The translations under genes were made by a program, and so were the position numbers. The notes beneath the pieces were generated by a model. The model saw nothing but the letters and a program-made list of their open reading frames with translations, was not told the origin of the DNA and searched no databases. A stretch of DNA of 64,000 nucleotides from Megaera polyxenophila (GTDB lineage: Bacteria; Pseudomonadota; Alphaproteobacteria; Rickettsiales; Rickettsiaceae), in the NCBI RefSeq assembly GCF_029982035.1, contig NZ_CP104166.1, forward strand, positions 1,178,001-1,242,000, given 5' to 3'. Each line of letters starts with the position of its first letter. Position 1 is the stretch's first letter. Below, in pieces: positions 53,306 to 62,165 of the stretch.

Positions 53306-54048
53306 GCATTATTAATATTGGATTACATGGAGCTTCTGGAAGGATGGGCGCGGCAGTTACGGAAGCTATTGCAAGGCAAAGCGATAAATTTGATCTGGTT
53401 ACGAAATTTTCAAAACACCGAAATAATTATACATTATTGGATTTTTGTCTAGCTTCCGATATAATAATTGATTTTTCATCTGCGGACGCATTAGAAAACC
53501 TGCTTAAGGTATCTACCGAAACTGATAAAAAACTAGTTATAGGTACTACAGGCTTATCTAGTACGCATATTAAAGAAATTGAAAAAGCTTCACAATCAAT
53601 TGCAATATTATATTCTCCCAACATGAGTATAGGCGCAAATCTAGTAATAGAGATGGCTGGAAAAATATCCAGAATTTTAGAAGATTATGACGTTGAGATT
53701 ATTGATATTCATCACAAGCATAAAAAAGATGCTCCTTCCGGAACTGCTATTGCTATTGGCCAAAACATAGCTAAACATAGAGAGCAAAAGTTTGAAGAAG
53801 TTGCCGTTTTTGATAGGGTTAATAAAGGGATTAGGAAGGATGGTGATATAGGTTTCTCTGCTCTTAGATCAGGAGGAATTTGGGGAGAGCATGAAGTAAT
53901 ATTTGCAGGATCTACTGAAGTAGTTACTATAGGCTCTAGAGCTTTAAGTAGAGAGGTATTTGCAAATGGGGCTTTATTTGCGGCAAGGTGGTTAAGTTCC
54001 ATAACTGAGCCTGGTCTTTACCTAATGCAAGATATCTTCAAGATTTAA
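53302..54048 (+). CDS. dapB: 4-hydroxy-tetrahydrodipicolinate reductase
   Basis: Second committed step of the diaminopimelate/lysine branch, needed for peptidoglycan cross-links. The dinucleotide-binding 'GLHGASGRMGAAVTEAI', 'VIGTTGLSSTHIKEIE' and 'YSPNMSIGANLVIEM' are followed by the catalytic 'DIHHKHKKDAPSGTAIAIG'. At 248 residues the length is usual. Together with amgK/murU and pal in this window it shows that the organism makes and recycles peptidoglycan. The start overlaps the flavin reductase stop. Confidence 0.97.
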   Translation: MSIINIGLHGASGRMGAAVTEAIARQSDKFDLVTKFSKHRNNYTLLDFCLASDIIIDFSSADALENLLKVSTETDKKLVIGTTGLSSTHIKEIEKASQSIAILYSPNMSIGANLVIEMAGKISRILEDYDVEIIDIHHKHKKDAPSGTAIAIGQNIAKHREQKFEEVAVFDRVNKGIRKDGDIGFSALRSGGIWGEHEVIFAGSTEVVTIGSRALSREVFANGALFAARWLSSITEPGLYLMQDIFKI

Positions 54049-54117
54049 TTTTAGTTAGGTGTTAGCTTATAGAAGTGCTTTTGTACACTAGTGATTTGCA
54101 ATTATATATCTGGTTTA

Positions 54118-54813
54118 TTAAAATATAGTCCGTTTTGTTGGAATTTTTGCATCCGGAGGTCTTATATATAACTGCCCTATACCTTGATTTACTTCTCCAT
54201 TATTTATTTTTTCATCGGCATATTTACAAACTTGAGTGGCATTAATCCTGGCAAAACGGGGCAAGATAGTAATATTAGTGTTTTTCTCTATTTGATCATA
54301 TATTTCACTCATGCCGCTTCCCGTACAGACTATTTTCTTTTTTTTATCCCTAAATAAGTTAGAAACCTTATCAATATCAATTAATCCATATTTGCCTTTA
54401 TTGCTTTCAGGGTCAAATTCCTGATAATATAGCTGATTCCTATAAGCATTAAGTAAAATCACTGCTTTATCAAAATATTTTACCTGGCGTTGTAAACGGT
54501 AATAAGACATCTCAAAATTCGAAATTGCTAGGCCTTGTATGTTAGTAGATATTAAAATACCCTCTGCTGTAGCTAGGCCAATCCTAATTCCTGTAAAACT
54601 TCCTGGCCCATTAGTAAGAGCCAAATAATCAATATCTTGGTAATCATAATTTATTGATTGTAACGCTCTTTCAATTAATAAAATTAGAATTTCTGCCTGC
54701 ATAGATGGTCTTAAGTCTTCTTCATAGGCAAGAATCTCCTGGCCAGCTGAAATAGCCACACTACAGTTATTATTAGAAACATCAAAAGCAAGTATACGAT
54801 TTACCGGTTTCAC
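54118..54813 (-). CDS. tsaB: tRNA threonylcarbamoyladenosine biosynthesis protein TsaB
   Basis: Scaffold partner of TsaD in forming t6A37 on ANN-decoding tRNAs. The 231-residue ASKHA-fold protein starts 'RILAFDVSNNNCSVAIS' and has the family hallmark 'LTNGPGSFTGIRIGLATAEG' near residue 67. It also has 'GLAISNFEM'. The C-terminus ends with an Rxx.PDAKIPTKR tail common to alphaproteobacterial forms. It is divergent from manB, with overlapping 5' regions. Confidence 0.94.
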   Translation of the reverse strand: MKPVNRILAFDVSNNNCSVAISAGQEILAYEEDLRPSMQAEILILLIERALQSINYDYQDIDYLALTNGPGSFTGIRIGLATAEGILISTNIQGLAISNFEMSYYRLQRQVKYFDKAVILLNAYRNQLYYQEFDPESNKGKYGLIDIDKVSNLFRDKKKKIVCTGSGMSEIYDQIEKNTNITILPRFARINATQVCKYADEKINNGEVNQGIGQLYIRPPDAKIPTKRTIF

Positions 54814-54889
54814 AATGATTAATATTTTAAAAACCCAAATTTATTTGTATAGTATGTGTAATTTAAGAATCAAATTTAAAGAAAAACAT

Positions 54890-56278
54890 ATGATTAATCC
54901 AGCAATATTTAGAGCTTACGATATCAGAGGCAATAGCAATAACGACCTCTCTCCTGAAATAGCATATAAAATTGGCTTCTGCTTTGCACGAATTATCCTA
55001 TCAAGTCAGAAGGAAGCGGAATCAAATTTTATTTGTGTAGGAAGAGATGGGCGGCTGAGTTCTGAGGAACTTTGTAACGCTTTGTTGCAAGGGATAAGAG
55101 CAACAGGAGCAAATGTTAAATATATAGGTTTAGTTGCCACTCCTACTTTATATTTTGCTGATAAAATCTTCTCTGCTCCTGCGAGCATTATGGTTACTGG
55201 GTCTCATAACCCAAAAGACGATAACGGTTTTAAAATGGTGAAAAATAATGCCCCTTTCTTTGGTTTAATGATTCAGGATTTAAGAAAACAGATAGAAGAA
55301 TTTAACTGGCCCGCCCTTGAAATAAAAGATAATTATGTTCAAGATTGTATTGACCTTAAAGAGCAATATATAGATAGAATATTATTAAATAGGAAAATTA
55401 GTAAAAACCTAAAAATAGCTTTTGATCCGGCAAATGGAGCAGCCGGAGAGCTCGTTTCAATTTTATGTAGAAAATTACCTGGCCAAACTTTTATCATTAA
55501 CGAGAAAATTGATGGCAATTTTCCTGGGCATGATCCAGATCCGACTATTCCTCGGAATTTAGACCAATTAAAAAATTATGTTTTAGAGAATAATTGTGAT
55601 GTTGGGATCGGCTTTGACGGAGATGCTGATAGAATAGGAATCATTACCAAGAAGGGAGGCTTTGTTCCCGGTGATCAGCTCCTTTGCTTATATGCAAAAG
55701 ATGTAATATCAAAATCACCTGGGGCGAAAATAATTGCTGATATTAAAGCAAGCGGAGTACTATTTGATTATGTAAAGGAAATCGGAGGTGTTCCAATAAT
55801 GTGGAAAACCGGACATTCATTTATTAAAGCTAAAATAAAAGAATCCGGCGCAAAGTTAGCTGGAGAAATGAGTGGGCATATATTTTTTGCTGATGAATAT
55901 TATGGATATGATGATGGTTTATATGCTGCTGCTCGGTTAATCGATATTATGTCAAACTCTTCGGAATCAATCGATGATATGATAGAGAATTTGCCAAAAG
56001 TATATAATACTACAGAAATAAAATTAGCTGTTAATGACGAAATAAAATTTAAAATAATTGATAGTGTTAAAGAATTAATTAAAAACCGAAATATTGATTT
56101 TGTTGATATAGATGGTTTACGCGTTACCACTAAGCATGGTTGGTGGTTGCTTAGGGCTTCAAATACTGGGGCGGCTATTATTGCTCGGTTTGAATCCTCG
56201 AGCGAAGAGGGACTAGAAATTATAAAAAATGAAGTTAAGGGGATATTATCTAAATATAATATTAATTTAGAAATTTAA
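54890..56278 (+). CDS. manB: Phosphomannomutase/phosphoglucomutase
   Basis: Interconverts hexose 6- and 1-phosphates to supply GDP-mannose, UDP-glucose or similar donors for surface glycan. About 462 residues of the alpha-D-phosphohexomutase family: 'FRAYDIRG' start, phosphoserine loop 'VTGSHNPKDDNGFKM', metal loop 'GFDGDADRIGII', sugar loop 'GEMSGHIFFADEYYGYDDGL' and the phosphate-binding 'RASNTGAAIIARFE'. ATG 54890 is chosen because homology begins there; an upstream in-frame start at 54815 would add 25 unrelated residues. It is probably the source of sugar-1-phosphate for the locus at 14-33 kb, although unlinked to it. Confidence 0.95.
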   Translation: MINPAIFRAYDIRGNSNNDLSPEIAYKIGFCFARIILSSQKEAESNFICVGRDGRLSSEELCNALLQGIRATGANVKYIGLVATPTLYFADKIFSAPASIMVTGSHNPKDDNGFKMVKNNAPFFGLMIQDLRKQIEEFNWPALEIKDNYVQDCIDLKEQYIDRILLNRKISKNLKIAFDPANGAAGELVSILCRKLPGQTFIINEKIDGNFPGHDPDPTIPRNLDQLKNYVLENNCDVGIGFDGDADRIGIITKKGGFVPGDQLLCLYAKDVISKSPGAKIIADIKASGVLFDYVKEIGGVPIMWKTGHSFIKAKIKESGAKLAGEMSGHIFFADEYYGYDDGLYAAARLIDIMSNSSESIDDMIENLPKVYNTTEIKLAVNDEIKFKIIDSVKELIKNRNIDFVDIDGLRVTTKHGWWLLRASNTGAAIIARFESSSEEGLEIIKNEVKGILSKYNINLEI

Positions 56279-56322
56279 TTTAAATTGATTATCTATCTTC
56301 AAATCCAATTTTTGTAACCAAG

Positions 56323-56865
56323 ATGAGCATTATTACCTTCAAGCCATTAAGTAAATCCCATCTGGATTTGTTGCTAACATGGCTAGAGACTTCTCATGTA
56401 AAGGCATGGTGGGATCAGGATGTTAAATGGACGATGAAGTTGGTTGAGGAGAAATACGGTCATTATATTAAGGGATATAAAAAACTTCAGGGTAAGGAAA
56501 AAATAATTAAAAAGTCTATGTGGGCTTTTATCATTTTTTTTGAGGAAATCCCAATCGGCTATATCCAATATTATAATGTTCATGACTTTCCGCGGGAACA
56601 AGGCTATGACATTTCGGAATTACCTATCTCTTGTGCTGGCGTTGATTGGTATATTGGCGAAGTAGAATTTGCCGGTAAGGGTATTGGAACTAAAGCATTA
56701 AGCGATTTTTTACACCAATACGTTTTTCCTTCATTTAAGCATGTATTTGTTGATCCGGATACTGCTAATACTCGTGCAATTAGAGTTTATACAAAAACAG
56801 GATTTACAGTGATTAAAAAAGTAAATGGTGGTAAAATTACCTGGATGTTATGCGAAAGGGACTAA
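56323..56865 (+). CDS. GNAT acetyltransferase, AacA4-like
   Basis: A 180-residue GNAT-fold protein. The start 'FKPLSKSHLDLLLTWLETSH' and 'VKAWWDQD' resemble the aminoglycoside 6'-N-acetyltransferase (Ib-type) group. The CoA-binding motif A reads 'EFAGKGIGTKALSDFL', and the end carries 'VDPDTANTRAIRVYTKTGF'. Many members in host-associated bacteria have other substrates, so resistance should not be assumed. prs follows 4 bp later, in the same direction. Confidence 0.82.
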   Translation: MSIITFKPLSKSHLDLLLTWLETSHVKAWWDQDVKWTMKLVEEKYGHYIKGYKKLQGKEKIIKKSMWAFIIFFEEIPIGYIQYYNVHDFPREQGYDISELPISCAGVDWYIGEVEFAGKGIGTKALSDFLHQYVFPSFKHVFVDPDTANTRAIRVYTKTGFTVIKKVNGGKITWMLCERD

Positions 56866-56869
56866 AATT

Positions 56870-57739
56870 ATGCAAATCATTTCAGGATCAAGCAATAAGC
56901 TGCTAGCTAAGAAAATCGCTGAAAATACAGGTTATAAGCTACTTAATACCGAAATCAGAAATTTTGGTGACGGTGAATTAAGAGTAGAAGTTCAAGATAA
57001 GATCGAAGAAGATGTGATTATAGTGCAATCTACCTCTTCTCCTGTTAATGATCATCTTATGGAGCTATTGCTTTTAATAGATACGGCTAAAAGAGCTGGG
57101 GCAAGGAATATAATCGGTGTAATTCCATATTTTGGTTACAGCAGGCAAGACCGTTCCACCTATCAACATGGTCCGATATCTGCAAGCTTGGTAGTTAAGC
57201 TCTTGGAAGGTGCAGGAATAACAAAAATTATAACTCTTGACCTTCATTCAAAACAATTAGAAGGTGTATTTAATGTTCCAATTTTTAACTTTGATCCAGC
57301 AAGTATATTTTTCCCTTTTTATAAAAACAGCCAGGAGATAGTTGTGGTTTCGCCTGATATAGGTGGGATTGCTAGAGCTCGTAACTTTTGTTCTCTTTTC
57401 GGCAAGGATCTAGCAGTTATTAATAAATATCGTGATACTAACAACGAATGTTTTATGTCTAAAATAATTGGTAACGTTAAAAATAAAAAATGTATTATAA
57501 TTGATGATATAGTAGATAGTGGAAATACTTTATGCAAAGCTGCCCAGTTGCTAAAAGAGCATGAGGCCTTAGCTATAGAAGCGTATGTTACTCATCCTGT
57601 TTTATCAGGAAATGCAAAAGAAAAAATCATGCTTTCTCCAATTGATAAAATTTTTGTTTCAGATTCAATTTATCATACTTCCTTACCTGATAAATTTGTA
57701 ACTGTATTTATTGATGAATTGTTAACGCACAAGTTGTAA
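56870..57739 (+). CDS. prs: Ribose-phosphate pyrophosphokinase
   Basis: Makes phosphoribosyl pyrophosphate from ribose 5-phosphate and ATP for nucleotide and cofactor synthesis. About 289 residues of the two-domain PRPP synthase family: 'FGDGELRVEVQDKIEEDVI' with flexible ATP loop, 'YFGYSRQDRSTYQHGPISAS' (catalytic flexible loop and Arg), the divalent-cation region 'TLDLHSKQLEG', and the PRPP motif 'IIDDIVDSGNTLCKAA'. It is shorter than canonical 310-residue forms, like the archaeal-type or class III set seen in some alphaproteobacteria. ATG 56870 is chosen; an upstream frame would overlap the GNAT gene. Confidence 0.93.
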   Translation: MQIISGSSNKLLAKKIAENTGYKLLNTEIRNFGDGELRVEVQDKIEEDVIIVQSTSSPVNDHLMELLLLIDTAKRAGARNIIGVIPYFGYSRQDRSTYQHGPISASLVVKLLEGAGITKIITLDLHSKQLEGVFNVPIFNFDPASIFFPFYKNSQEIVVVSPDIGGIARARNFCSLFGKDLAVINKYRDTNNECFMSKIIGNVKNKKCIIIDDIVDSGNTLCKAAQLLKEHEALAIEAYVTHPVLSGNAKEKIMLSPIDKIFVSDSIYHTSLPDKFVTVFIDELLTHKL

Positions 57740-57809
57740 TTGATTTTTGCAAAAACATATTATACAAGCTATACTATAACTTTAATTAACAATTAACCTG
57801 TTTTATAAA

Positions 57810-58283
57810 ATGCTTTATATAAAAAAATCTGTAATTTTTTTCACTATCATTATAATTAGCCTAAGCCTAAACAATTTTGTGAAAGCTGCCCAGGATATTA
57901 CAACTGGTAATTTAATAACTAAATATCTTCAATTCCAAGATAATTTAGGTAAATCTGAGTCTAAAACTCACATTAAAGAAATAAAAGAGCTTTTTACACC
58001 TGAAATAGTATGTATAGAGGATGGTCAGATCTTCGCAAAAGGATACAAAGAATTAGAAAAACTTTTGGTAGAACTTAAGGAAATGTATGGTAGTTGGGGT
58101 GCTGTATTGCAAAAACAAACTATTTCTGCAGATGGGATCACAGCTACAATACAATATGAGCTTGTAACTGAGAAAGCTGGTATTTTTCACGTGGTCTCAA
58201 TATTGCACATATCAAAAGACCAGAAAATTTCAACAATTGACGAATCATATTATAGGGTAGATACTGAATTGGAGGATAATTAA
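57810..58283 (+). CDS. Secreted NTF2/SnoaL-like protein of unknown function
   Basis: A 157-residue protein with a clear signal peptide ('SVIFFTIIIISLSLNNFVKA', cleavage near residue 26) and a domain resembling SnoaL/NTF2-like folds ('FTPEIVCIEDGQIFAKGYKELEKLL', in two pieces, 'ATIQYELVTEKAGIFHVVSI'). It is probably periplasmic. No catalytic residues can be assigned. A 70-bp spacer separates it from prs, and about 175 bp from the carboxypeptidase. Confidence 0.65.
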   Translation: MLYIKKSVIFFTIIIISLSLNNFVKAAQDITTGNLITKYLQFQDNLGKSESKTHIKEIKELFTPEIVCIEDGQIFAKGYKELEKLLVELKEMYGSWGAVLQKQTISADGITATIQYELVTEKAGIFHVVSILHISKDQKISTIDESYYRVDTELEDN

Positions 58284-58457
58284 CACTTCCGCAATTAGCC
58301 CTAAGACTTGTATAAATAGGGCTGTAAGAAAAAAACTGTAAGCTAATGGTTAGTTGAATATCACCGTCTATAGTTGACAGGTTTTGGATAAAATTATAAG
58401 CTGTAAGTCCTCTTACCTATATTTATTATAACATCTTCAGAAGATTTTCTTATATTT

Positions 58458-59781
58458 ATGTCTAATAAAATTAATAACTACCTAAAATTAGAAAAAGAAA
58501 TTGAACAGATTTCTCATTTAAGCAATATTTCATCTCTTGTACACTGGGATTCCGCAACTATGCTAAGATCCGGATCTGCCAAAACAAGACAACAAGAAAT
58601 GGCTACACTTGAATCTTTGATTCATGAAATGAGTACTAGTCAAAAATTCGGTGATTTGATAGAAGCTGCTTTGCCTGAGCAGGATTTTTTAGATGATTGG
58701 CAAAAAGCAAATCTGAAACTTATCAAAAAATCTTATGAAGAAGAAGTTTGTATTACTCCGGAAATGAAATATGAGTTTTCGATAGCTTCAGGGGAATCAG
58801 AATTTGCTTGGCGCAAGTGCAGAGCTGAAAACGATTTTAAAACTTTAGTTCCTTATTTAGATAGGGTATTTAATACTTGTATTCAAATAGCTACTGCTAA
58901 ATCTGAAAAACTTGGAAAACCTATTTACGATAGTTTAGTTGATAGTTTTGATCCAGAAAGGGAAGTATCAGAAATCACCAGTGTTTACAATGTTCTAAAA
59001 AAAGAATTACCCGGGTTAATTGCTAAAATAGCTGAAAAGCAATCCTCCGAAAAATTCATAAAATTAACTAAACCGATAGATGAAAGTACCCAGAAAGCTA
59101 TAGGTGTAAAAGTTCTGGAAAAAATGGGATTTGATTTGAATCGAGGCAGGTTAGATAAATCCACACATCCTTTTTGTATAGGAGGACGTTTTGACGTAAG
59201 AATTACTACAAGATATGATGAGAATAATTTTTTATCTAGCCTGTTTGCAGTAATTCATGAAACCGGTCACGGTTTGTATCAACAAAATCTACCTGAAAAA
59301 TACATTAATCAACCAGTAGGAAAACCTAAGGGAATGGCTTTTCATGAAAGCCAATCATTGATTATGGAGATGCAAGCTTGTACTTCTTTAGAGTTTACCG
59401 AATTTTTAGCACAATTACTAAAAGACGAATTTAGCATTAGCGGAGCAGAATATTCAGGAGAAAATCTATATAAATTAATGACAAGAGTACATCCTAGCTT
59501 TATTAGGGTAGATGCAGATGAAGTAACCTATCCGTTACATGTTATTTTGCGTTTTGAAATTGAACAGCAAATAATAAATGGTAAAATAAAAGCCGCTGAC
59601 TTGCCGGAATTATGGAACAGTAAAATGAAAGAGTATCTTGGTATTACGCCGGATTCTTATTCAAATGGCTGCCTGCAGGATATACACTGGCCGGCGGGTA
59701 TGATTGGTTATTTTCCTTCTTATACTAACGGGGCTATAATTTCTAGTATGGTTATGAATCGTGCCAAAAAACAAAATATTA
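58458..59781 (+). pseudogene. M32 carboxypeptidase (Taq family), 5' part interrupted by IS630
   Basis: The first about 441 codons of a thermostable-carboxypeptidase-1 family metallopeptidase. The zinc site is 'VIHETGHGLYQQ' (HExxH near residue 266), with the third ligand in 'FHESQSLIMEMQA'. 'NPPIKYPT' at the end of the open frame is IS630 sequence. The native reading frame stops at the TA at 59780-59781 and resumes at 63309, giving about 499 residues when joined, the normal family length. The truncated form lacks only the last 58 residues, so residual function is uncertain. SD and promoter are not distinctive. Confidence 0.92.
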
Positions 59782-59806
59782 TTAACCCACCAATTAAATA
59801 CCCGAC

Positions 59807-60814
59807 TTAGGCGGCATATTTTACTTCTTTCGCCTGAAATAATCTTTTGATATGTTCTGGGTTATTTTGCAGAGTCCTTAGGTAAGATTTTAAATTCCCT
59901 TGGAGTTCAGATTTTGTAAGAGGTATATGTTTCCTATTTACATTTCTTTTTAAATCGTTGTTTAAATATTCATCCGGATTATGTTGCGGAGTATACGGAG
60001 GCAGAAAAAATAAAGAAATTTTCTTTTTATGTTTCCGAGTCCATATTTGTACTTTTTTGCTATGATGAACCTTGAGATTATCTAGGATTAAGAAGATTTT
60101 TTTCTTGGAGTATTTTACCAACCTCCGTAAAAATTCTATAAATACATTTGTTTTTAGTGTCTCTTCGTACAGCATAAACCTTAGCTTACCGTTATTTGTA
60201 ACAGTGGATATCATGTTTATACTAAATCTCTTCGATTTATGAATCACAACAGGGGTTTTTCCTTTTAAAGAATAGCTTTGTAATACCTGACACTCTTGTT
60301 TTATCCCTACTTCGTCGCACCAATGTATTTCTGCCTTTTCATATTCTGCTTGCTTGGCTATTGACGGATATTCTTCATCTAACCAAAATTGAACCCTTTT
60401 GGGTTGCTGCTCATATGCTAACTTCTTTGGCTTTTGTGCAGTATACCCCCATCTTCTTAAATATTCGCCTATTGTACTTGGGAAGAAAAAATCCACAATG
60501 TTTTTTGATGAGTGCATTAACTGATTTTCTTGACCATAATGCTGATTTGATATTGTGATCTTCTGGTCTAGAGATATTTACGTACCCTTGTATTATTTTA
60601 CTTTGATCTTCGGTTATAAGCCTTTTCTCTCCTATCTTTCTACCTCTTAACTTCCCACTAATTGCGTACTTGTCGCCTCTCTTTTCCCTCCTTACCCATT
60701 CATTTACTGTCTGGCGACTCACTCCTATTAATTCACCTACCGACGATTGACTCTCTCCTCTTTTTACTAGTTTTAGAGCAATCTTTCTCATCGACGCTTG
60801 TGCGCTTATTGATA
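59807..60814 (-). pseudogene. IS630 transposase of copy a, split and frameshifted
   Basis: The minus-strand transposase reads from ATG at 63242 to 63213, is cut by IS630 copy b, and resumes at 60812 down to 59807. Besides that split it lacks two bases compared with copy b at the 'CGFFLP' codons near 60480 (CCCAAG instead of CCCCTAAG). The N-terminal helix-turn-helix and the C-terminal DDE halves ('WCDEVGIKQ', 'LILDNLKVHHSKK', 'LPPYTPQHNPDE') are therefore in different frames. It cannot encode a full transposase. Confidence 0.9.
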
Positions 60815-61039
60815 TTAACCCACCAATTAAATACCCGACATAACTATTGCCAAGAAGGAAGGAATTTGTATAATGCAATAATGTCAAAAAGTGAAGATTT
60901 TAGGAAATTATCAATAAGCGCACAAGCGTCGATGAGAAAGATTGCTCTAAAACTAGTAAAAAGAGGAGAGAGTCATAAGGTGGCCCAATTTGTCTAGACT
61001 AAAAATCAGAAATTATGAGATATAATTTGCGTTATAATA

Positions 61040-61882
61040 TTAGCCAATAATTTTTGTTAAATACACCTGTTCTGGAGTTAAATATTCCAAGGATTGGTGC
61101 ATCCTTTTACTATTATAAAAAGTTATGTAATCTGTTATAGCATTTTTTACCTCCTTGACAGTATTTAAAATTATCAAATATATTTTTTCTTGTTTTAATG
61201 AACGCCAAAATCTTTCAATAAATACATTATCTAAAGCCCTACCTTTACCGTCCATGCTAATCTTGATTTCACGTTTAACAAGTTCGTAGATGAAATTTTT
61301 TGACGTAAATTGAGAACCTTGATCGGTATTAAAAACCTCAGGTTGACCGTGCTTTTCTAGGGCTTCTTCTAGTGCGTCGATGCAAAAATCACTTTCTAAG
61401 CTAATAGAAACCTTCCAGCTCAGAATATAACGGCTAAACCAATCAATAATGGCTACTAGATATACAAATCCTTGTGCCATTCTAATATAAGTTATATCGG
61501 TGCTCCATACCTGATTTGTCTTAGTAATTTCAACGCCTTTTAAAAGATAAGGATATACCTTATGAGCTTGGTTGCGCTTGCTTAAATTCATTTTAGGATA
61601 AATGGCTTCTATTGACATTATTCCGTAATAACGACTTACCGCTTTGCGACCAATAACAATTCCAAACGGTACAAGATGCTTGGACATTCTTCTGGCCCCG
61701 AAATACGGATGCTCTGTATAGATTTCATCAATTACTTTCATTATTTCTAAGTCTCTTGTAGTTATTCCTTTTGCCTTGTAATAATAAGTAGATTTATTAA
61801 TTAAAAGTAGATCGCATTGCCTAACAATGCTTAGATTTATACAATTATTATCAATCATACTTTTCCTAGTTTCCAAGTCCAA
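61040..61882 (-). CDS. IS3-family transposase OrfB (DDE integrase)
   Basis: A 280-residue rve-type integrase with an HTH_21 segment ('IYTEHPYFGARRMSKHL'). The DDE triad is in 'WSTDITYIRM', 'NTDQGSQFTSKNF' and 'DNVFIERFWRSLKQEKIY'. It ends 'SLEYLTPEQVYL'. No good start codon or ribosome-binding site precedes it; it is in the +1 frame relative to OrfA, so production should require slippage on the A9 run (61892-61900), where loss of one A joins the frames. The apparent start TTG 61882 is only the edge of the open frame. Confidence 0.9.
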   Translation of the reverse strand: MDLETRKSMIDNNCINLSIVRQCDLLLINKSTYYYKAKGITTRDLEIMKVIDEIYTEHPYFGARRMSKHLVPFGIVIGRKAVSRYYGIMSIEAIYPKMNLSKRNQAHKVYPYLLKGVEITKTNQVWSTDITYIRMAQGFVYLVAIIDWFSRYILSWKVSISLESDFCIDALEEALEKHGQPEVFNTDQGSQFTSKNFIYELVKREIKISMDGKGRALDNVFIERFWRSLKQEKIYLIILNTVKEVKNAITDYITFYNSKRMHQSLEYLTPEQVYLTKIIG

Positions 61883-62165
61883 ACAATGTAGATTTTTTTT
61901 TCAGCCAGTCACGCTCAACGCTTAACTGTCCTATTTGTTCATATAATTGTTTTATCAAATCTTGATTGTCTGGATCTTTTGTTGCCGGCTTAACTTGAAA
62001 ACCACTAACTAAATTTTCTATACCTCTTTTTTTCCATGCTTGTATTTGAGTTGCATGAACCCCGTACTTACTGCTTATTTGTGCTATTGTCATTTCAGCT
62101 TTTATTGCTTCTATAACAATTTTTGTTTTTTCCGTCGCACTATATTGCTTCGCTTTTTTAGACAT
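61866..62165 (-). CDS. IS3-family transposase OrfA (HTH protein)
   Basis: A 99-residue protein with the HTH_Tnp_1 domain: 'YSATEKTKIVIEAIKAEM', 'SSKYGVHATQIQAWKKRG', then a leucine-zipper-like helix ('LIKQLYEQIGQLSVERDWLKKK') that mediates multimerisation. It ends shortly after an A9 run that is the likely slip site to fuse with OrfB. It is expected to bind the terminal repeats and limit transposition when made alone. Confidence 0.9.
   Translation of the reverse strand: MSKKAKQYSATEKTKIVIEAIKAEMTIAQISSKYGVHATQIQAWKKRGIENLVSGFQVKPATKDPDNQDLIKQLYEQIGQLSVERDWLKKKSTLFGLGN

Noticed and set aside
56323..56865. Aminoglycoside resistance gene
   Set aside because: The AacA4-like pattern is shared by many GNATs of unknown substrate; nothing in the context (no integron, no promoter) supports resistance.
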